Part shown: piece after piece, positions 1 to 10,700 of the stretch
How positions within the stretch are numbered: position 1 is the stretch's first letter
Layout: each line of letters opens with the position of its first letter
Assembly (NCBI GenBank): GCA_964017235.1
Contig: OZ024940.1
Coordinates: 26,479,615-26,543,614, forward strand
Reading direction: 5' to 3'
Source of the DNA: Sabellastarte sp. h YS-2021
Lineage: Eukaryota > Annelida > Polychaeta > Sabellida > Sabellidae
Length of the DNA: 64,000 nt
Position numbers and translations under genes: made by a program
Notes under the pieces: generated by a model
The model's input: only the letters and a program-made list of their open reading frames with translations
Told to the model about the DNA's origin: nothing
Databases searched by the model: none

Positions 1-459
1 TAACTTAAGTAAATTTTGTGTAAATGCTACAAAGCATTTCAGTAACGAGTATTGATAACTTCATATATAACCATGTGTGCAAGTATGTATTGCTATTTAG
101 ATTGTCCACAGGGTTTTGCAATAGCTTTTAATACATTGTGAAAGCATAAAAGCAACAATAAAGGCAAAAGCTATTTTATGCCCCCAGTTTGACCCATACA
201 TGGGGGTCAGGAGGTAAAACTAACCGGCTATTTCGACTGTCCAGATATGGTTTCCCAATACCTCTTAATACATTCCGAAGCTATAAAAGCAACAATGAAG
301 GAGATGTCAGGTAAAAACTCCAAAACAGCTATTTTTTTACCCTAGTTTGACCCATAAGGGGGTAAAACTGACCAGCTACTTAGACTCTCCACATATGCTT
401 TCCCAATACCTCGTAATACATTCTGAAGCTATAAAAGAAACAATAACGGAATTATAGAT
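1..459. repeat. Diverged ~135-146 bp tandem repeat
   Basis: Three imperfect copies are visible. Each has a 'gctattt(c/a)ga(c/t)tgtcca' segment (near 93, 228 and 374), followed by 'aatacatt(c/g)(c/t)gaagc(a/t)ataaaag' and 'agtttgaccca'. No coding potential was seen. The array runs off the left edge, and a SINE interrupts it at 460. Confidence 0.6.
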
Positions 460-675
460 TGTTTATTTGGGGTTTTACGTCACTTTCAACACTGTACAGG
501 TCATATCACGATGGGTAGTTGGAAGGGCAGAGGAAACCAGTACATATAGTTCGCTAGGGTTCTGTACTGTAAACTGCCGACCAACGGCAAGCAACTACCA
601 GCTTTCCCACTTACGGCCATGACGGGGATCGAACCCCGGCCGCAGAGGTGGGAGGCGAGAGTGTTACCACTCTAC
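460..675 (-). mobile_element. tRNA-derived SINE, family A
   Basis: On the minus strand a tRNA-like head (B-box 'GGTTCGATCCC', tolerant match) is followed by a body and a tail ending in AAATAAA. The same unit occurs at 5645-5878, 16109-16341 and 56434-56650. The A-box end is cut: the copy joins directly to the neighbouring tandem repeat at 'ctctactcaacagtg', so the first bases of the head are missing. It splits two tandem-repeat blocks. Confidence 0.75.
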
Positions 676-1150
676 TCAACAGTGATAACCTAAAAGTAGC
701 TATTACTCAACTATGCCATGAGCTACAGGTCTGAAATTTTACTATGTTATAGCTGACTCAAAAGTAGCTGAATAACACATTTATACGAAATTCTCTAAAT
801 GCAATAGTTTTCAAGTTATAAGCGATTTACTCAACAGTGATAACCTAAAAGTAGCTATTACTCAGCTATGCCATGAGCTACAGGTCTGAAATTTCACTAT
901 GTTATAGCTGGCCCAAAAGTAGCTGAATAAAATATTTATACGAAATTCTCTAAATGCAATAGTTTTTAAGTTACAAGTGATTTTACTCATAATGGAAGTT
1001 ACTGAAAAGCCCAAAAGTAGCTATTACTCACTTAGCTATTGAGACAGACACCCAACTTACTCACCATATTGTAGCTATGAAAAAAGTAGCTGAACAACAT
1101 ATTTTCACAAAATGCTGTAAATGCAACACTTTTGAAGTTATAAGTGATTT
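676..1150. repeat. ~157 bp tandem repeat, about three copies
   Basis: The unit contains 'aaaagtagctattactca' followed by 'gctgaataa' and 'aaattctctaaatgcaat'. Copies start near 676, 833 and 985; the third is most diverged. Similar wording ('actcaaaagtag', 'ggctattactca') reappears at 9552-9610 next to the 169 bp satellite, suggesting one repeat superfamily. Non-coding. Confidence 0.65.
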
Positions 1151-1153
1151 AGT

Positions 1154-4100
1154 GCATAACTCAAATTATATTTTCAATCTTCCTGCAATGATAACTTTAA
1201 ACCTATTTTCAAAGTATTTAAATGATTGATGATTGAATGTCCATTCTAAAATAATAATAATCCCAAAAGAGCATATCTGTTTCTATATTTGTTGACAAAT
1301 AAAATATTATTTTTAACTCAACTCATCATACTTTTCAATCTTCCTTCAAAGTATTTAAATGATTGATGATTCAATGTCCATTCTAAAATTCATAATCCCA
1401 AAAGCGCATATCTGTTTCTATATTTGTTCACAAATAAAATATTATTTAAAAAAAAATTATTTATATTATTATTTTATTATATTATTTTTAGAATTTGCAA
1501 ATTGTTTTCAGTTATTCATTTCCTCTATACCTATATATGTGGTCCATATATATGCAACCTAAATATGTGACACAATCTCAGTTCTGACTCCCCTTTGTGT
1601 TATATGTAATGAAGCCCACCACCTCCCACCCCCACCCCTCTCCCCTTCTCCACACCTCTCTCACTATTACACAAGATCTGCAACCCCATTGAGTTCTTTG
1701 TTTCTCATCTGATACCTTTGTTTATTTAGTGTCACTCAATATAGCTGGAGGTCCCAGAGGTGGGTGGGGGGAATCTGGGTGGGGGATGTGGGTTGGGACT
1801 ACAAAGAGATGGAGTGCTACAGCATAAATGGTAAACAAACAATCTATATAAAAGGGGTACTCAAATACAAAAAGAATTGAGAATTTTAAGTATGTGATTA
1901 TCAACTGAAATGAGTTCATAACTGTAGGAGCTGTGTCAAAATTAACTGAGGCAAGTTGAATAAAACTGGGCTAGTTGAGGGTTAAAAATCCCCTAGTTTT
2001 ACTACATAAGGATATAATTTCATTAATATTGGGACTTAAAGCTCACTTAAAGTGTCCATTTTGTCTACTTGAATATGTTTAACCAGTTTCATTTTAAAAG
2101 TTAAAAACTCAGCAAGCAGAGGTATAACACACAAAAATAAGTTCTTAAAAGACTAAGATAGCCATAACATTATTAATATTCAAAATTTAAATAGACAGGC
2201 ATTTGCTTTTAAAAATTCAAAGATTTCAGCTCTATAACCCACATAGTTTGACAGTTACTGGGCTTTAAAGTGGCATAATGTCCATAAATTGGGTTTCTGT
2301 GGGCATTTTACAATTGTTAAAGAGACCTTAGCAATTAAACTACAGATCTGAAACTTTTGGGGGGACATACATAACAAACAAAAATTATATATAATACAGT
2401 TTAAGACTTGTCACACTAAGCATTTCCAAATAACAGGGCAAAATACCGAAAAAATGTCAAAAAAGGCACTTGGGCGAGTGTCTATGGCCCTCATACACAG
2501 GTTAAATGTCTACTAAAAACCTTGATTTTCGGCATATGTAAAAAGGACATAATAATGCATTCCCAGATGGGATTTCAGCTCCATTAATCACATAGTTTAA
2601 CAGTCACAGGGCTTAAAGGTGGTAAAAAGTCCAAATATTGGGTCTCTGTGGGCCTTTTAGAGATCTCGATGTGGCTTTCAAATTAAAGCTTCAGACTTAA
2701 AATTTGTTACATACTAAGATTACACATAGAATATGTATCTAATAAAGTTTGAAACTTCTCAGACTTACCATTTCCAAGTTACAGAGCAAAATATGTGAAA
2801 AATGTCTTAAAAGGGTCACTCAGGTGGGTGTTTAAGGTCCTCATACACAGGTTAAATGTCTACCTGACGCCTTGATTTTTGGCACATGTAAAAAGAACAT
2901 AATAATGTATTCCCAGATGAGATTTCAGCTCTATCAGTCACATAGTTTAACAGTCACAGGCCTTAAAATTGGCAAAAAGTCCAAATACTGGGTCTTTATG
3001 GGGCCTTCTAGAGACCTAAATGTGGCCTTCAAATTAAAGCTTCAGACTTAAAATTTGTCACATACTAAGATTACACATAGAATATACATCTAATACAGTT
3101 TGAAACTTCTTAGACTTACCATTTCCAAGTTACAGGGAAAAATATGTGAAAAATGTCTAAAAATGGTCACTCGGGTGGGGATTTATGGTCCTCATACACA
3201 GGTTAAATGTCTTCTTAAAGCCTTAATTTTTGGCACATATAAAAATAACATACTAATATCTTCCCAGATAGGATTTGAGCTCTATCAGTCACATAGTTTG
3301 ACAGTCACAGGGCTTAAAAGTAGCAAAAAGTCCAAATATTGGGTATTTGGGAGCCTTTTAGAGACCTCAATTTGACCGTCAAAATTAAAGCTTCAGACTT
3401 AAAATCTGTTACACACTAAGATTACACACAGAATATATATCTAATACATTTTGAAACTTCTCAGACTTACCATTTCCAAGTTACAGGGAAAAAGATGTGA
3501 AAAATGTCTTATAAGGGTCACTCGGGTGGGTGTTTATGGTCCTGATACACAGGTTAACTGTCTATTAAAGGCCTAAATGTTGGGGCACATATAAGAAAAC
3601 ACATAGATATATTCCCAGATGATATTTAACTTAGATGAGAGACATAGTTTGAAAGCTACAGTACTTGAAAGTGGCAAAAAGTGCATAAATTGGGTCTCTG
3701 TGGGCACTTTTGAGACCTTAAGTCGACCCCTTTGGGTAAACCTACAGCCCTAAAATTTTCTACAGACAAGGATTACATATCAAAGTTATACCTAGCGCAG
3801 TTTGAGACTCATCAGAATTACCACTTCCAAATTATAGGGCAAAATATGCGAAAAGTATAGCAAAAAATCCCTAAGTGGGGGTATTTATGGGCCTCAAACA
3901 CAATTTTCTCCTCAACTTAAAGTCGTGATTTTCGGCACATGTACTAAGAACATATTAATGTGTTGTCAGGTAAAATTTCAGCCAGCTGAGCATCATAGTT
4001 TGTGACCTACAGGGCTCTAAGTGGCCAAAAGTCCAATTTCTGACCTTATGGTGGCCATAAGTTCTTTTTTACTGGGAGTTTAAGGTCACCTTAAAATAGG

Positions 4101-4243
4101 GATCTTCCTTTGGGCACCCTTAACAAGTTTGAAAAAAAAAAATTAATTTGTTTTTGAGTTATCGCGTCCACAAGGAAATTTCTACGGCGGCGGCGGCACG
4201 ACGGACCTGAATCCAATATATCCCCGACTTTCGTCTGGGGATA
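1154..4243 (+). mobile_element. Non-coding element with ~350 bp subrepeats, copy 1 (5' truncated)
   Basis: This copy matches 18711-21613 and 21991-25102 almost base for base. It lacks the 'TGTATCCCCAGACG' left end that precedes the other copies (18694). Internally, units beginning 'aaagcttcagacttaaaat' recur at about 2686, 3036 and 3387, a period near 351 bp, with older copies on both sides. The right end is a short CGG run and then the hairpin 'tatatcccc...ggggatata' (4215-4243). Small ORFs of 67 and 91 aa recur in all copies but resemble no protein I know and are probably chance ORFs. It is probably a non-autonomous DNA element; the superfamily is unclear. Confidence 0.7.
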
Positions 4244-4444
4244 TAATAAGGGAGATATTCAAGGGAGACCATAATGCGGCGGCGGCGAGGAAACTGAGGC
4301 GAAAACAAAGAAGCGCCCTTTCAGGGACGCTTAATTAAGGTTATTAAGTGTCGTAGCCAAAACATGGCAGTTCTGCTCAACATTATCGGTTTATAAAAGT
4401 CTGTAAATGGACGAAAATATGGGATAAAAGCTTATAATTTCTTC

Positions 4445-4590
4445 AGATTTGGGGTTTGTTTCTAATATTTTAACTCTTCCTTCCATTATATATGTTGGCA
4501 AGCGAAGTGGCGGTTTTAAAATCTTGTCACGGTATTTCAGTAAAAATGCTCTCGATACTGAGATACCGGTCCTACCAACCCATCCCTATT
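4445..4590 (-). mobile_element. Fragment of hAT-type MITE (family of 26419-26788)
   Basis: The segment 'gatactgagataccggt' and the preceding AT-rich part are the reverse complement of the left half of the complete element at 26419-26788. One end only; no target duplication can be read. Confidence 0.55.
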
Positions 4591-4694
4591 TTTAAGTATT
4601 AACTTCAATGTTTGTTGGACACACAAACTATTTGTTGATGTTAGACAATTAATGCATTGTCTGAGACACCGAGAAAGATTGAGTGAATTAATAT

Positions 4695-5350
4695 ACATTA
4701 CCTGAGAGATTTAAATTTGTTTTTTGTTTTACATCGCGTTCAACATCCAGGGTCATACTGCGACGGGTAGTTTACAGGTGGAGGAACCAGTGCATACTAG
4801 TTGGTCAAGATTCTGCGCTGTAAACCACCGGGCATTGGCAACCAACTACCAACTTTCCAACATGAAGTGCCCAGGCCGAGATTCAAACCGGTGACCTCAA
4901 AGGTTGAAGACGAGCGCTTTAACCCCTACGCCACAAAGCCCCCTACACTCCCTGGGAGATTTAATACTATTCAAAAGGTTAAATACACAAACTGAGCGAT
5001 TAACTACACTCCCCCGTGACACTGAGAGATGTAATACATTAGCTGAGTGATTTGATAAATTGCCCGAGAGATTTAATACACTGATTGAATCAATATATAT
5101 AATCTTAGTGATTTTTAGTAGTACACTCCCTGAGAAATTTAATATAATACCTAAGATGTTTGACACACTGCCTGAGAGATTTAATAAACTGAGTGATTTA
5201 CTACACTTCCTGAGAAATTTAATGTACATCAACTACTTGAAAGGATTTAACATGCTGCCTGAAAGATTTAATACATTAATCGAGTGATTTATTACACAAC
5301 ATGAGTGATTTACTATACAAGGTGAGATGTTGAGAGATTTAAGAGACTAC
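4695..5350. repeat. Degenerate minisatellite of 'ctgagagatttaatacact' type
   Basis: Variants of 'ctgagagatttaatacact' and 'ctgagtgatttactacac' recur at irregular spacing of about 20-45 bp. A family B SINE at 4718-4944 interrupts the array close to its left end. The ORFs of 75 and 111 aa here follow the repeat and are not credible genes. Confidence 0.65.
4718..4944 (-). mobile_element. tRNA-derived SINE, family B
   Basis: Read on the minus strand, the element has a tRNA-like head (TGGCGTAGGGGTTAAAG A-box region, GGTTTGAATCTC B-box) and a body homologous to family A. It ends in a segment close to 'CAGTATGACCCTGGATGTTG'. A second copy is at 49725-49958 on the plus strand. It is inserted in the minisatellite described above. 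Confidence 0.75.
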
Positions 5351-5644
5351 ACGAGAGACGAGGGACACTTGTTTTTTGCCACACTGTACCTGAGTGACTT
5401 TGCAATCTGTGGAGTTGACAAGATGCCATTGTGATATTCTCTCTGTAAATCGTCTGAGGTATTCGCCATGGCATTTTTGATCTGTGGGAGATTGAGAAAA
5501 TAAACATTATTTTTCCACAGTCAACGGGCAAGCACCAAAACAGCATGTTATACCCCTTTCACCCTACAGGAGGTATCTCTCCTGATTACAGCCATTGGGC
5601 AAAACACCCCTGTCCTTCAACTATTCAACTATTCTATTCAACTG
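5351..5644. other. Unassigned non-coding stretch
   Basis: No gene or repeat was recognised between the minisatellite and the family A SINE. A 77-codon minus-strand ORF lacks recognisable motifs. Confidence 0.4.
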
Positions 5645-5878
5645 TTTATTTATTTATTTGGGGTTTTACGTTGCTTTCAACACTGTACAGGTCATATCAC
5701 GGCAGGTAGTTGGAAGGGCAGAGGAAACCGGTACATACAGTTCGTCAGGGTTCTGTACTGTAAACTGCCGACCAACGGCAAGCAACTACCAGCTTTCACA
5801 CTTGAGGCCGTGCCGGGAACCGAACCCCGGCCTCAGAGGTGGGAGGCGAGAGTGTTACCACTCTGCCACCGTGGCCCC
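5645..5878 (-). mobile_element. tRNA-derived SINE, family A
   Basis: A full-length copy. On the minus strand it starts with the A-box 'GTGGCAGAGTGGTAACAC', then the B-box 'GGTTCGGTTCCC', the shared body, and a tail of TAAATAAATAAA. Near-identical to the copies at 460, 16109 and 56434. Confidence 0.85.
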
Positions 5879-6436
5879 TTCCGAGGCTTGTATGACACCT
5901 TGTAACACAGTGGCGATATGTCCATTACCTTGCGAGTCCAACTGAAGTTTTAAAATGTTTAAAATTTCCGCCTCTGATTTCGTACCGGGAGCATGTCAAG
6001 ACGATTCCACGCATCCTCTTACTACGCTAACCAAAGGTGTGCTCCACGGTGTACATAAGGTTGTGTGACTCGGGTCGTCTTTCGGTGTGACAAGGCGACA
6101 TAAGGTGAGGTTGAGGTATTGGACATTTAGCCACTGTCTCACAAGGTTGTATACGAATCTTGGACGGTGGTTGAGGGACAGGGGCGTTTCGCCAAATGCA
6201 AATTACACTGCCTGTAGTGTGAACAACTAAATTAAATTAAACTAGAAATAGGCCGCCCTGTTGATAGTAGATGCGAATAGAAACAGGATAGCATAGAAGA
6301 ACACACATTATCATGTGTAATGTCCACCCATGAACCTTTTGCCCAAATTGTACAGTAGTCTTACAAGACCCTGTTTCATTTGTAAAATATATCAATGATG
6401 CTTAAATATTTGATAGTGTAGATGTAATTTATTTCA
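5879..6436. other. Unassigned non-coding flank of the satellite
   Basis: No conserved protein, RNA or repeat was recognised. The stretch is less AT-rich than its surroundings around 5980-6200. Confidence 0.4.
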
Positions 6437-9400
6437 GCTTCATGCCTTTTTGCATTGGTTGGGTTGAAAATTTTGACGAAATCACTCTATCTTGCACGGT
6501 TAAGAAGATAGAAGCCAATTCCTGTTTTTCTATTTTTGGCAAAAATTTGAAAATTCAAAATGGCCGCCATTATTGGGAAAAGGAAATTTTTTTGAAAATT
6601 GCCAAGAGTACATTTCTTAGATACCCTATGGGTCGAAAATTTCAACAAAATAACTCTATTTTGCACGGTTAAGGCCAGTTTGTGTTTTTCCATTTTGGGC
6701 AAAAATTCGAAAATTCAAAATGGCTGCCATTTTTGGGGAGGGGAAAATTTTTTGAAAATTGCAAAGATTACATTCCTTGGATACCCTGTGGGTTGAAAAT
6801 TTCGACGAAATCGCTCTATCTCGCATGGTTAAGGAGATAGAAGCAAATTTGTGTTTTGCCATTTTTGGCAAAAATTCGAAAATTCAAAATGGCCGCCATT
6901 TTAGGGGAGGGGAAAATTTTTGGAAAATTGCAAAGATTGCATTCCTTAGATACCCTGTGGGTCGAAAATTTCGACGAAATCGCTCTATCTCGCACGGTTA
7001 AGGAGATAGAAGCAAATTTGTGTTTTGCCATTTTTGGCAAAAATTCGAAAATTCAAAATGGCCGCCAATTTTGGGGAGGGGAAAATTTTTGGAAAATTGC
7101 AAAGATTGCATTCCTTAGATACCCTGTGGGTCGAAAATTTCGACGAAATCGCTCTATCTCGCACGGTTAAGGAGATAGAAGAAAATTTGTGTTTTGCAAT
7201 TTTTGGCAAAAATTCGAAAATTCAAAATGGCCGCCATTTTTGGGGAGGGGAAAATTTTTTGAAAATTGCAAAGATTACATTCCTTAGATACCCTGTGGGT
7301 CGAAAATTTCGACGAAATCGCTCTATCTCGCACGGTTAAGGAGATAGAAGCAAATTTGTGTTTTGCCATTTTTGGCAAAAATTCGAAAATTCAAAATGGC
7401 CGCCATTTTTGGGGAGGGGAAAATATTTTGAAAATTGCAAAGATTGCATTGCTTAGATACCCTGTACGTCGAAAATTTTGCCGAAATCGCTCTATCTCGC
7501 ACGGTTAAGGAGATAGAAGCAAATTAGTGTTTTGCCATTTTTGGCAAAAATTCGAAAATTCAAAATGGCCGCCATTTTTGGGGAGGGGAAAATTTTTGGA
7601 AAATTGCAAAGATTGCATTCCTTAGATCCCCTGTGGGTCGAAAATTTTGCCGAAATCGCTCTATCTCGCACGGTTAAGGAGATAGAAGCAAATTTGTGTT
7701 TTGCCATTTTTGGCAAAAATTCGAAAATTCAAAATGGCCGCCATTTTTGGGGAGGGGAAATTTTTTTGAAAATTGCAAATATTACATTCCTTAGATACCC
7801 TGTGGGTCGAAAATTTCGACGAAATCGCTCTATCTCGCACGGTTAAGGAGATAGAAGCAAATTTGTGTTTTGCCATTTTTGGCAAAAATTCGAAAATTCA
7901 AAATGGCCGCCATTTTTGGGGAGGGGAAAATTTTTGGAAAATTGCAAAGATTGCATTCCTTAGATACCCTGTGGGTCGAAAATTTCGACGAAATCGCTCT
8001 ATCTCGCACGGTTAAGGAGATAGAAGCAAATTTGTGTTTTGCCATTTTTGGCAAAAATTCGAAAATTCAAAATGGCCGCCATTTTTGGGGAGGGGAAAAT
8101 TTTTTGAAAATTGCAAATATTACATTCCTTAGATACCCTGTGGGTCGAAAATTTCGACGAAATCGCTCTATCTCGCACGGTTAAGGAGATAGAAGCAAAT
8201 TTGTGTTTTGCCATTTTTGGCAAAAATTCAAAAATTCAAAATGGCCGCCATTTTTGGGGAGGGGAAAATATTTTGAAAATTGCAAAGATTGCATTGGTTA
8301 GATACCCTGTGTGTCGAAAATTTTGCCGAAATCGCTCTATCTCGCATGGTTAAGGAGATAGAAGCAAATTTGTGTTTTGCCATTTTTGGCAAAAATTCGA
8401 AAATTCAAAATGGCCGCCATTTTTGGGGAGGGGAAAATTTTTGGAAAATTGCAAAGATTGCATTCCTTAGATCCCCTGTGGCTCGAAAATTTTGCCGAAA
8501 TCGCTCTATCTCGCACGGTTAAGGAGATAGAAGCAAATTTGTGTTTTGCCATTTTTGGCAAAAATTCGAAAATTCAAAATGGCCGCCATTTTTGGGGAGG
8601 GGAAAATTTTTGGAAAATTGCAAATATTACATTCCTTAGATACCCTGTGGGTCGAAAATTTCGACGAAATCGCTCTATCTCGCACGGTTAAGGAGATAGA
8701 AGCAAATTTGTGTTTTGCCATTTTTGGCAAAAATTCGAAAATTCAAAATGGCCGCCATTTTTGGGGAGGGGAAAATTTTTTGAAAATTGCAAAGAGTACA
8801 CTCCTCAGATACCCTGCGGGTCGAAAATTTTGCCGAAATCGCTCTATCTCGCACGGTTAAGGAGATAGAAGCAAATTAGTGTTTTGCCATTTTTGGCAAA
8901 AATTCGAAAATTCAAAATGGCCGCCATTTTTGGGGAGGGGAAAATTTTTGGAAAATTGCAAAGATTGCATTCCTTAGATCCCCTGTGGGTCGAAAATTTT
9001 GCCGAAATCGCTCTATCTCGCACGGTTAAGGAGATAGAAGCAAATTTGTGTTTTGCCATTTTTGGCAAAAATTCGAAAATTCAAAATGGCCGCCATTTTT
9101 GGGGAGGGGAAATTTTTTTGAAAATTGCAAATATTACATTCCTTAGATACCCTGTGGGTCGAAAATTTCGACGAAATCGCTCTATCTCGCACGGTTAAGG
9201 AGATAGAAGCAAATTTGTGTTTTGCCATTTTTGGCAAAAATTCGAAAATTCAAAATGGCCGCCATTTTTGGGGAGGGGAAAATTTTTGGAAAATTGCAAA
9301 TATTACATTCCTTAGATACCCTGTGGGTCGAAAATTTCGACGAAATCGCTCTATCTCGCACGGTTAAGGAGATAGAAGCAAATTTGTGTTTTGCCATTTT

Positions 9401-9554
9401 TGGCAAAAATTCGAAAATTCAAAATGGCCGCCATTTTTGGGGAGGGGAAAATTTTTTGAAAATTGCAAAGAGTACACTCCTCAGATACCCTGCGGGTCGA
9501 AAATTTTGCCGAAATCGCTCTATCTCGCACGGTTAAGGAGATAGAAGCAAATTA
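6437..9554. repeat. 169 bp satellite array, about 18 monomers
   Basis: The period is exactly 169 bp over most of the array (for example 6856, 7025, 7532, 7701, 7870, 8377, 8546, 8884, 9053, 9222). The two leftmost monomers are diverged and slightly shorter. Each monomer holds three fold-back motifs: TTTTGCC/GGCAAAA; AATGGC-CGCCATT, whose minus strand reads AAAATGGCGGCC; and CTATCTC/GAGATAG around GCACGGTTAAG. Two monomer types alternate ('aatttcgacgaaatc' and 'attttgccgaaatc'). Because 169 is not a multiple of 3, overlapping ORFs of 74, 80 and 104 aa appear on both strands; they are artefacts of the repeat. Confidence 0.95.
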
Positions 9555-9894
9555 CTCAAAAGTAGTACTGAAAATACACAATGAAGTACCTAAATGGCTA
9601 TTACTCATGTACTGACAAAGCTATCAGTCCCAAATGCAATACCAAGCGAGCTATGGACATAACAATCTTGTATTCAAAATTGTAGTAAAATATCTTTAAT
9701 TATTTTGGCTTAAATGCACGGAAACCAATGGGTACTGAAAATAGCTGTACTTAAGTATTACTCAGTAAGCAAAAGAGGTACAACAGCCAAAAGCAATCCC
9801 AAGCAAGCTACTGACCCAATAAGCCTGCATACCAAATTTGGTGACAATAGCTCTAATACTTTTCCTTTAAATGAGCGGAAACCATGCGTGACGC
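9555..9894. repeat. ~157 bp diverged tandem repeat next to satellite
   Basis: Two copies run from 'caataccaagcgagcta' (about 9635) and 'caatcccaagcaagcta' (about 9795) to 'aaat(g)(c/a)(a/g)cggaaacca'. Opening words resemble the repeat at 676-1150. It joins the 169 bp array to the CGGACAT array without a break. Confidence 0.55.
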
Positions 9895-9992
9895 CGGACA
9901 TCGGACGCCGGACGCCGGACATCGGACATCGGACATCGGACATCGGACATCGGACAACGGACATCGGACATCGGACATCGGACATCGGACGG
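9895..9992. repeat. CGGACAT heptamer microsatellite
   Basis: About fourteen tandem copies of CGGACAT with CGGACGC and CGGACAA variants. ORFs of 85-128 aa crossing it are low-complexity repeats. Confidence 0.9.
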
Positions 9993-10006
9993 CGAAAAAA
10001 GCAAAA

Positions 10007-10040
10007 ATAATATATCCACCCCCCAGGGGGGTGGACATAA
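10007..10040. mobile_element. Terminal hairpin of a repeat element
   Basis: The sequence 'tatatccaccccccagggg' continues as 'gggtggacata', giving arms of about 14 bp. The order (CGG-containing microsatellite, AT spacer, 'aatatatcc' hairpin) is the same as at 4190-4243 and 25022-25102, so this probably marks the right end of a related non-autonomous element that carries the satellite. Confidence 0.55.
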
Positions 10041-10045
10041 TTACA

Positions 10046-10283
10046 AGGTCTCATGTGGCTCAGTTGGTAGGGTGTTGGACTCATAATCCATGGGTCGTGG
10101 GTTCGATCCCCAGTGATGCCAACTATTTTCATGTGGGATAACATCCTTGGGCAAGATGTTAACCTGGACTGTGCCTCTCTCCACCCAGGGGAAATATGGG
10201 TACCCAGCTATAAAGGATACTGATACTGCTTTGAGCTAATAATAGAAAAAGCGCTATATAAGAACCCAGTATTATTATTATTA
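10046..10283 (+). mobile_element. tRNA-Met-like SINE, ATT tail
   Basis: The head folds as a tRNA: A-box 'TGGCTCAGTTGGTAG', anticodon loop CTCATAA (anticodon CAT), B-box 'GGTTCGATCCC', and an acceptor stem with six of seven pairs. It is followed by a ~150 bp body including 'gcgctatataagaaccc' and an ATT repeat. The attached body and microsatellite tail mark it as a SINE rather than a tRNA gene. Confidence 0.8.
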
Positions 10284-10700
10284 TTAAATGTAAACTCGAT
10301 CTGGGGCATCTGAGAACATATTTGTATCCACCAAAAACACACAAGGACCCTGACTAGCAGACACTTTACCCAGCCCCATAGTACTAGGATAATGACAAGT
10401 AAGATTTATTTAGTCATTTTTAATGTGGCTACTCTATTTGATTTTGATCCGTCACATCAGAAGATTACCAGCCCATGATTACCTATAGGTTAGCTTCACA
10501 TTGCAAACCTCTGGGACCAATAACAAGTGAGTTAGAAGCACTTTTAAGCTTGGCTCTCCCCATTTAACCTTGAACGAAGGGCCAAAGGTCAAACCTAACC
10601 ACATCAAAAGACTCCCAGCCCATGAACCCTAACAGGTTTGTCTCAAATCCATTCTCCCTGGTATTCTCACAGACTGCCTGTTAGCTCATGCGACACTTAC
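10284..10700. other. Intron of the N-BAR gene, no feature seen
   Basis: This lies 3' of the last visible coding exon of the minus-strand gene. I searched both strands for the expected end of the BAR domain and found no matching exon here or further left. Confidence 0.4.

Noticed and set aside
5060-5287. 75-codon ORF with repeated LPERFNTL
   Set aside because: Periodic translation of the degenerate minisatellite; no start context or homologue recognised.
6442-9536. Many overlapping ORFs of 74-104 codons on both strands
   Set aside because: They repeat with the 169 bp period and shift frame with each unit; a consequence of the satellite, not genes.
6437-9554. CRISPR-like array
   Set aside because: The whole 169 bp unit is repeated with no unique spacers, and the DNA is eukaryotic.
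10046-10118. A tRNA-Met gene (anticodon CAT)
   Set aside because: The cloverleaf is nearly complete, but it continues into a SINE body with an ATT microsatellite tail and has an acceptor-stem mismatch.
9714-10144. ORFs of 85-128 codons
   Set aside because: Largely translated CGGACAT repeat and SINE sequence.
1-10700. Missing 3' exons of the N-BAR gene
   Set aside because: I looked for the BAR end and an SH3 domain on the minus strand and found only repeats, so the exons are presumed outside the window.
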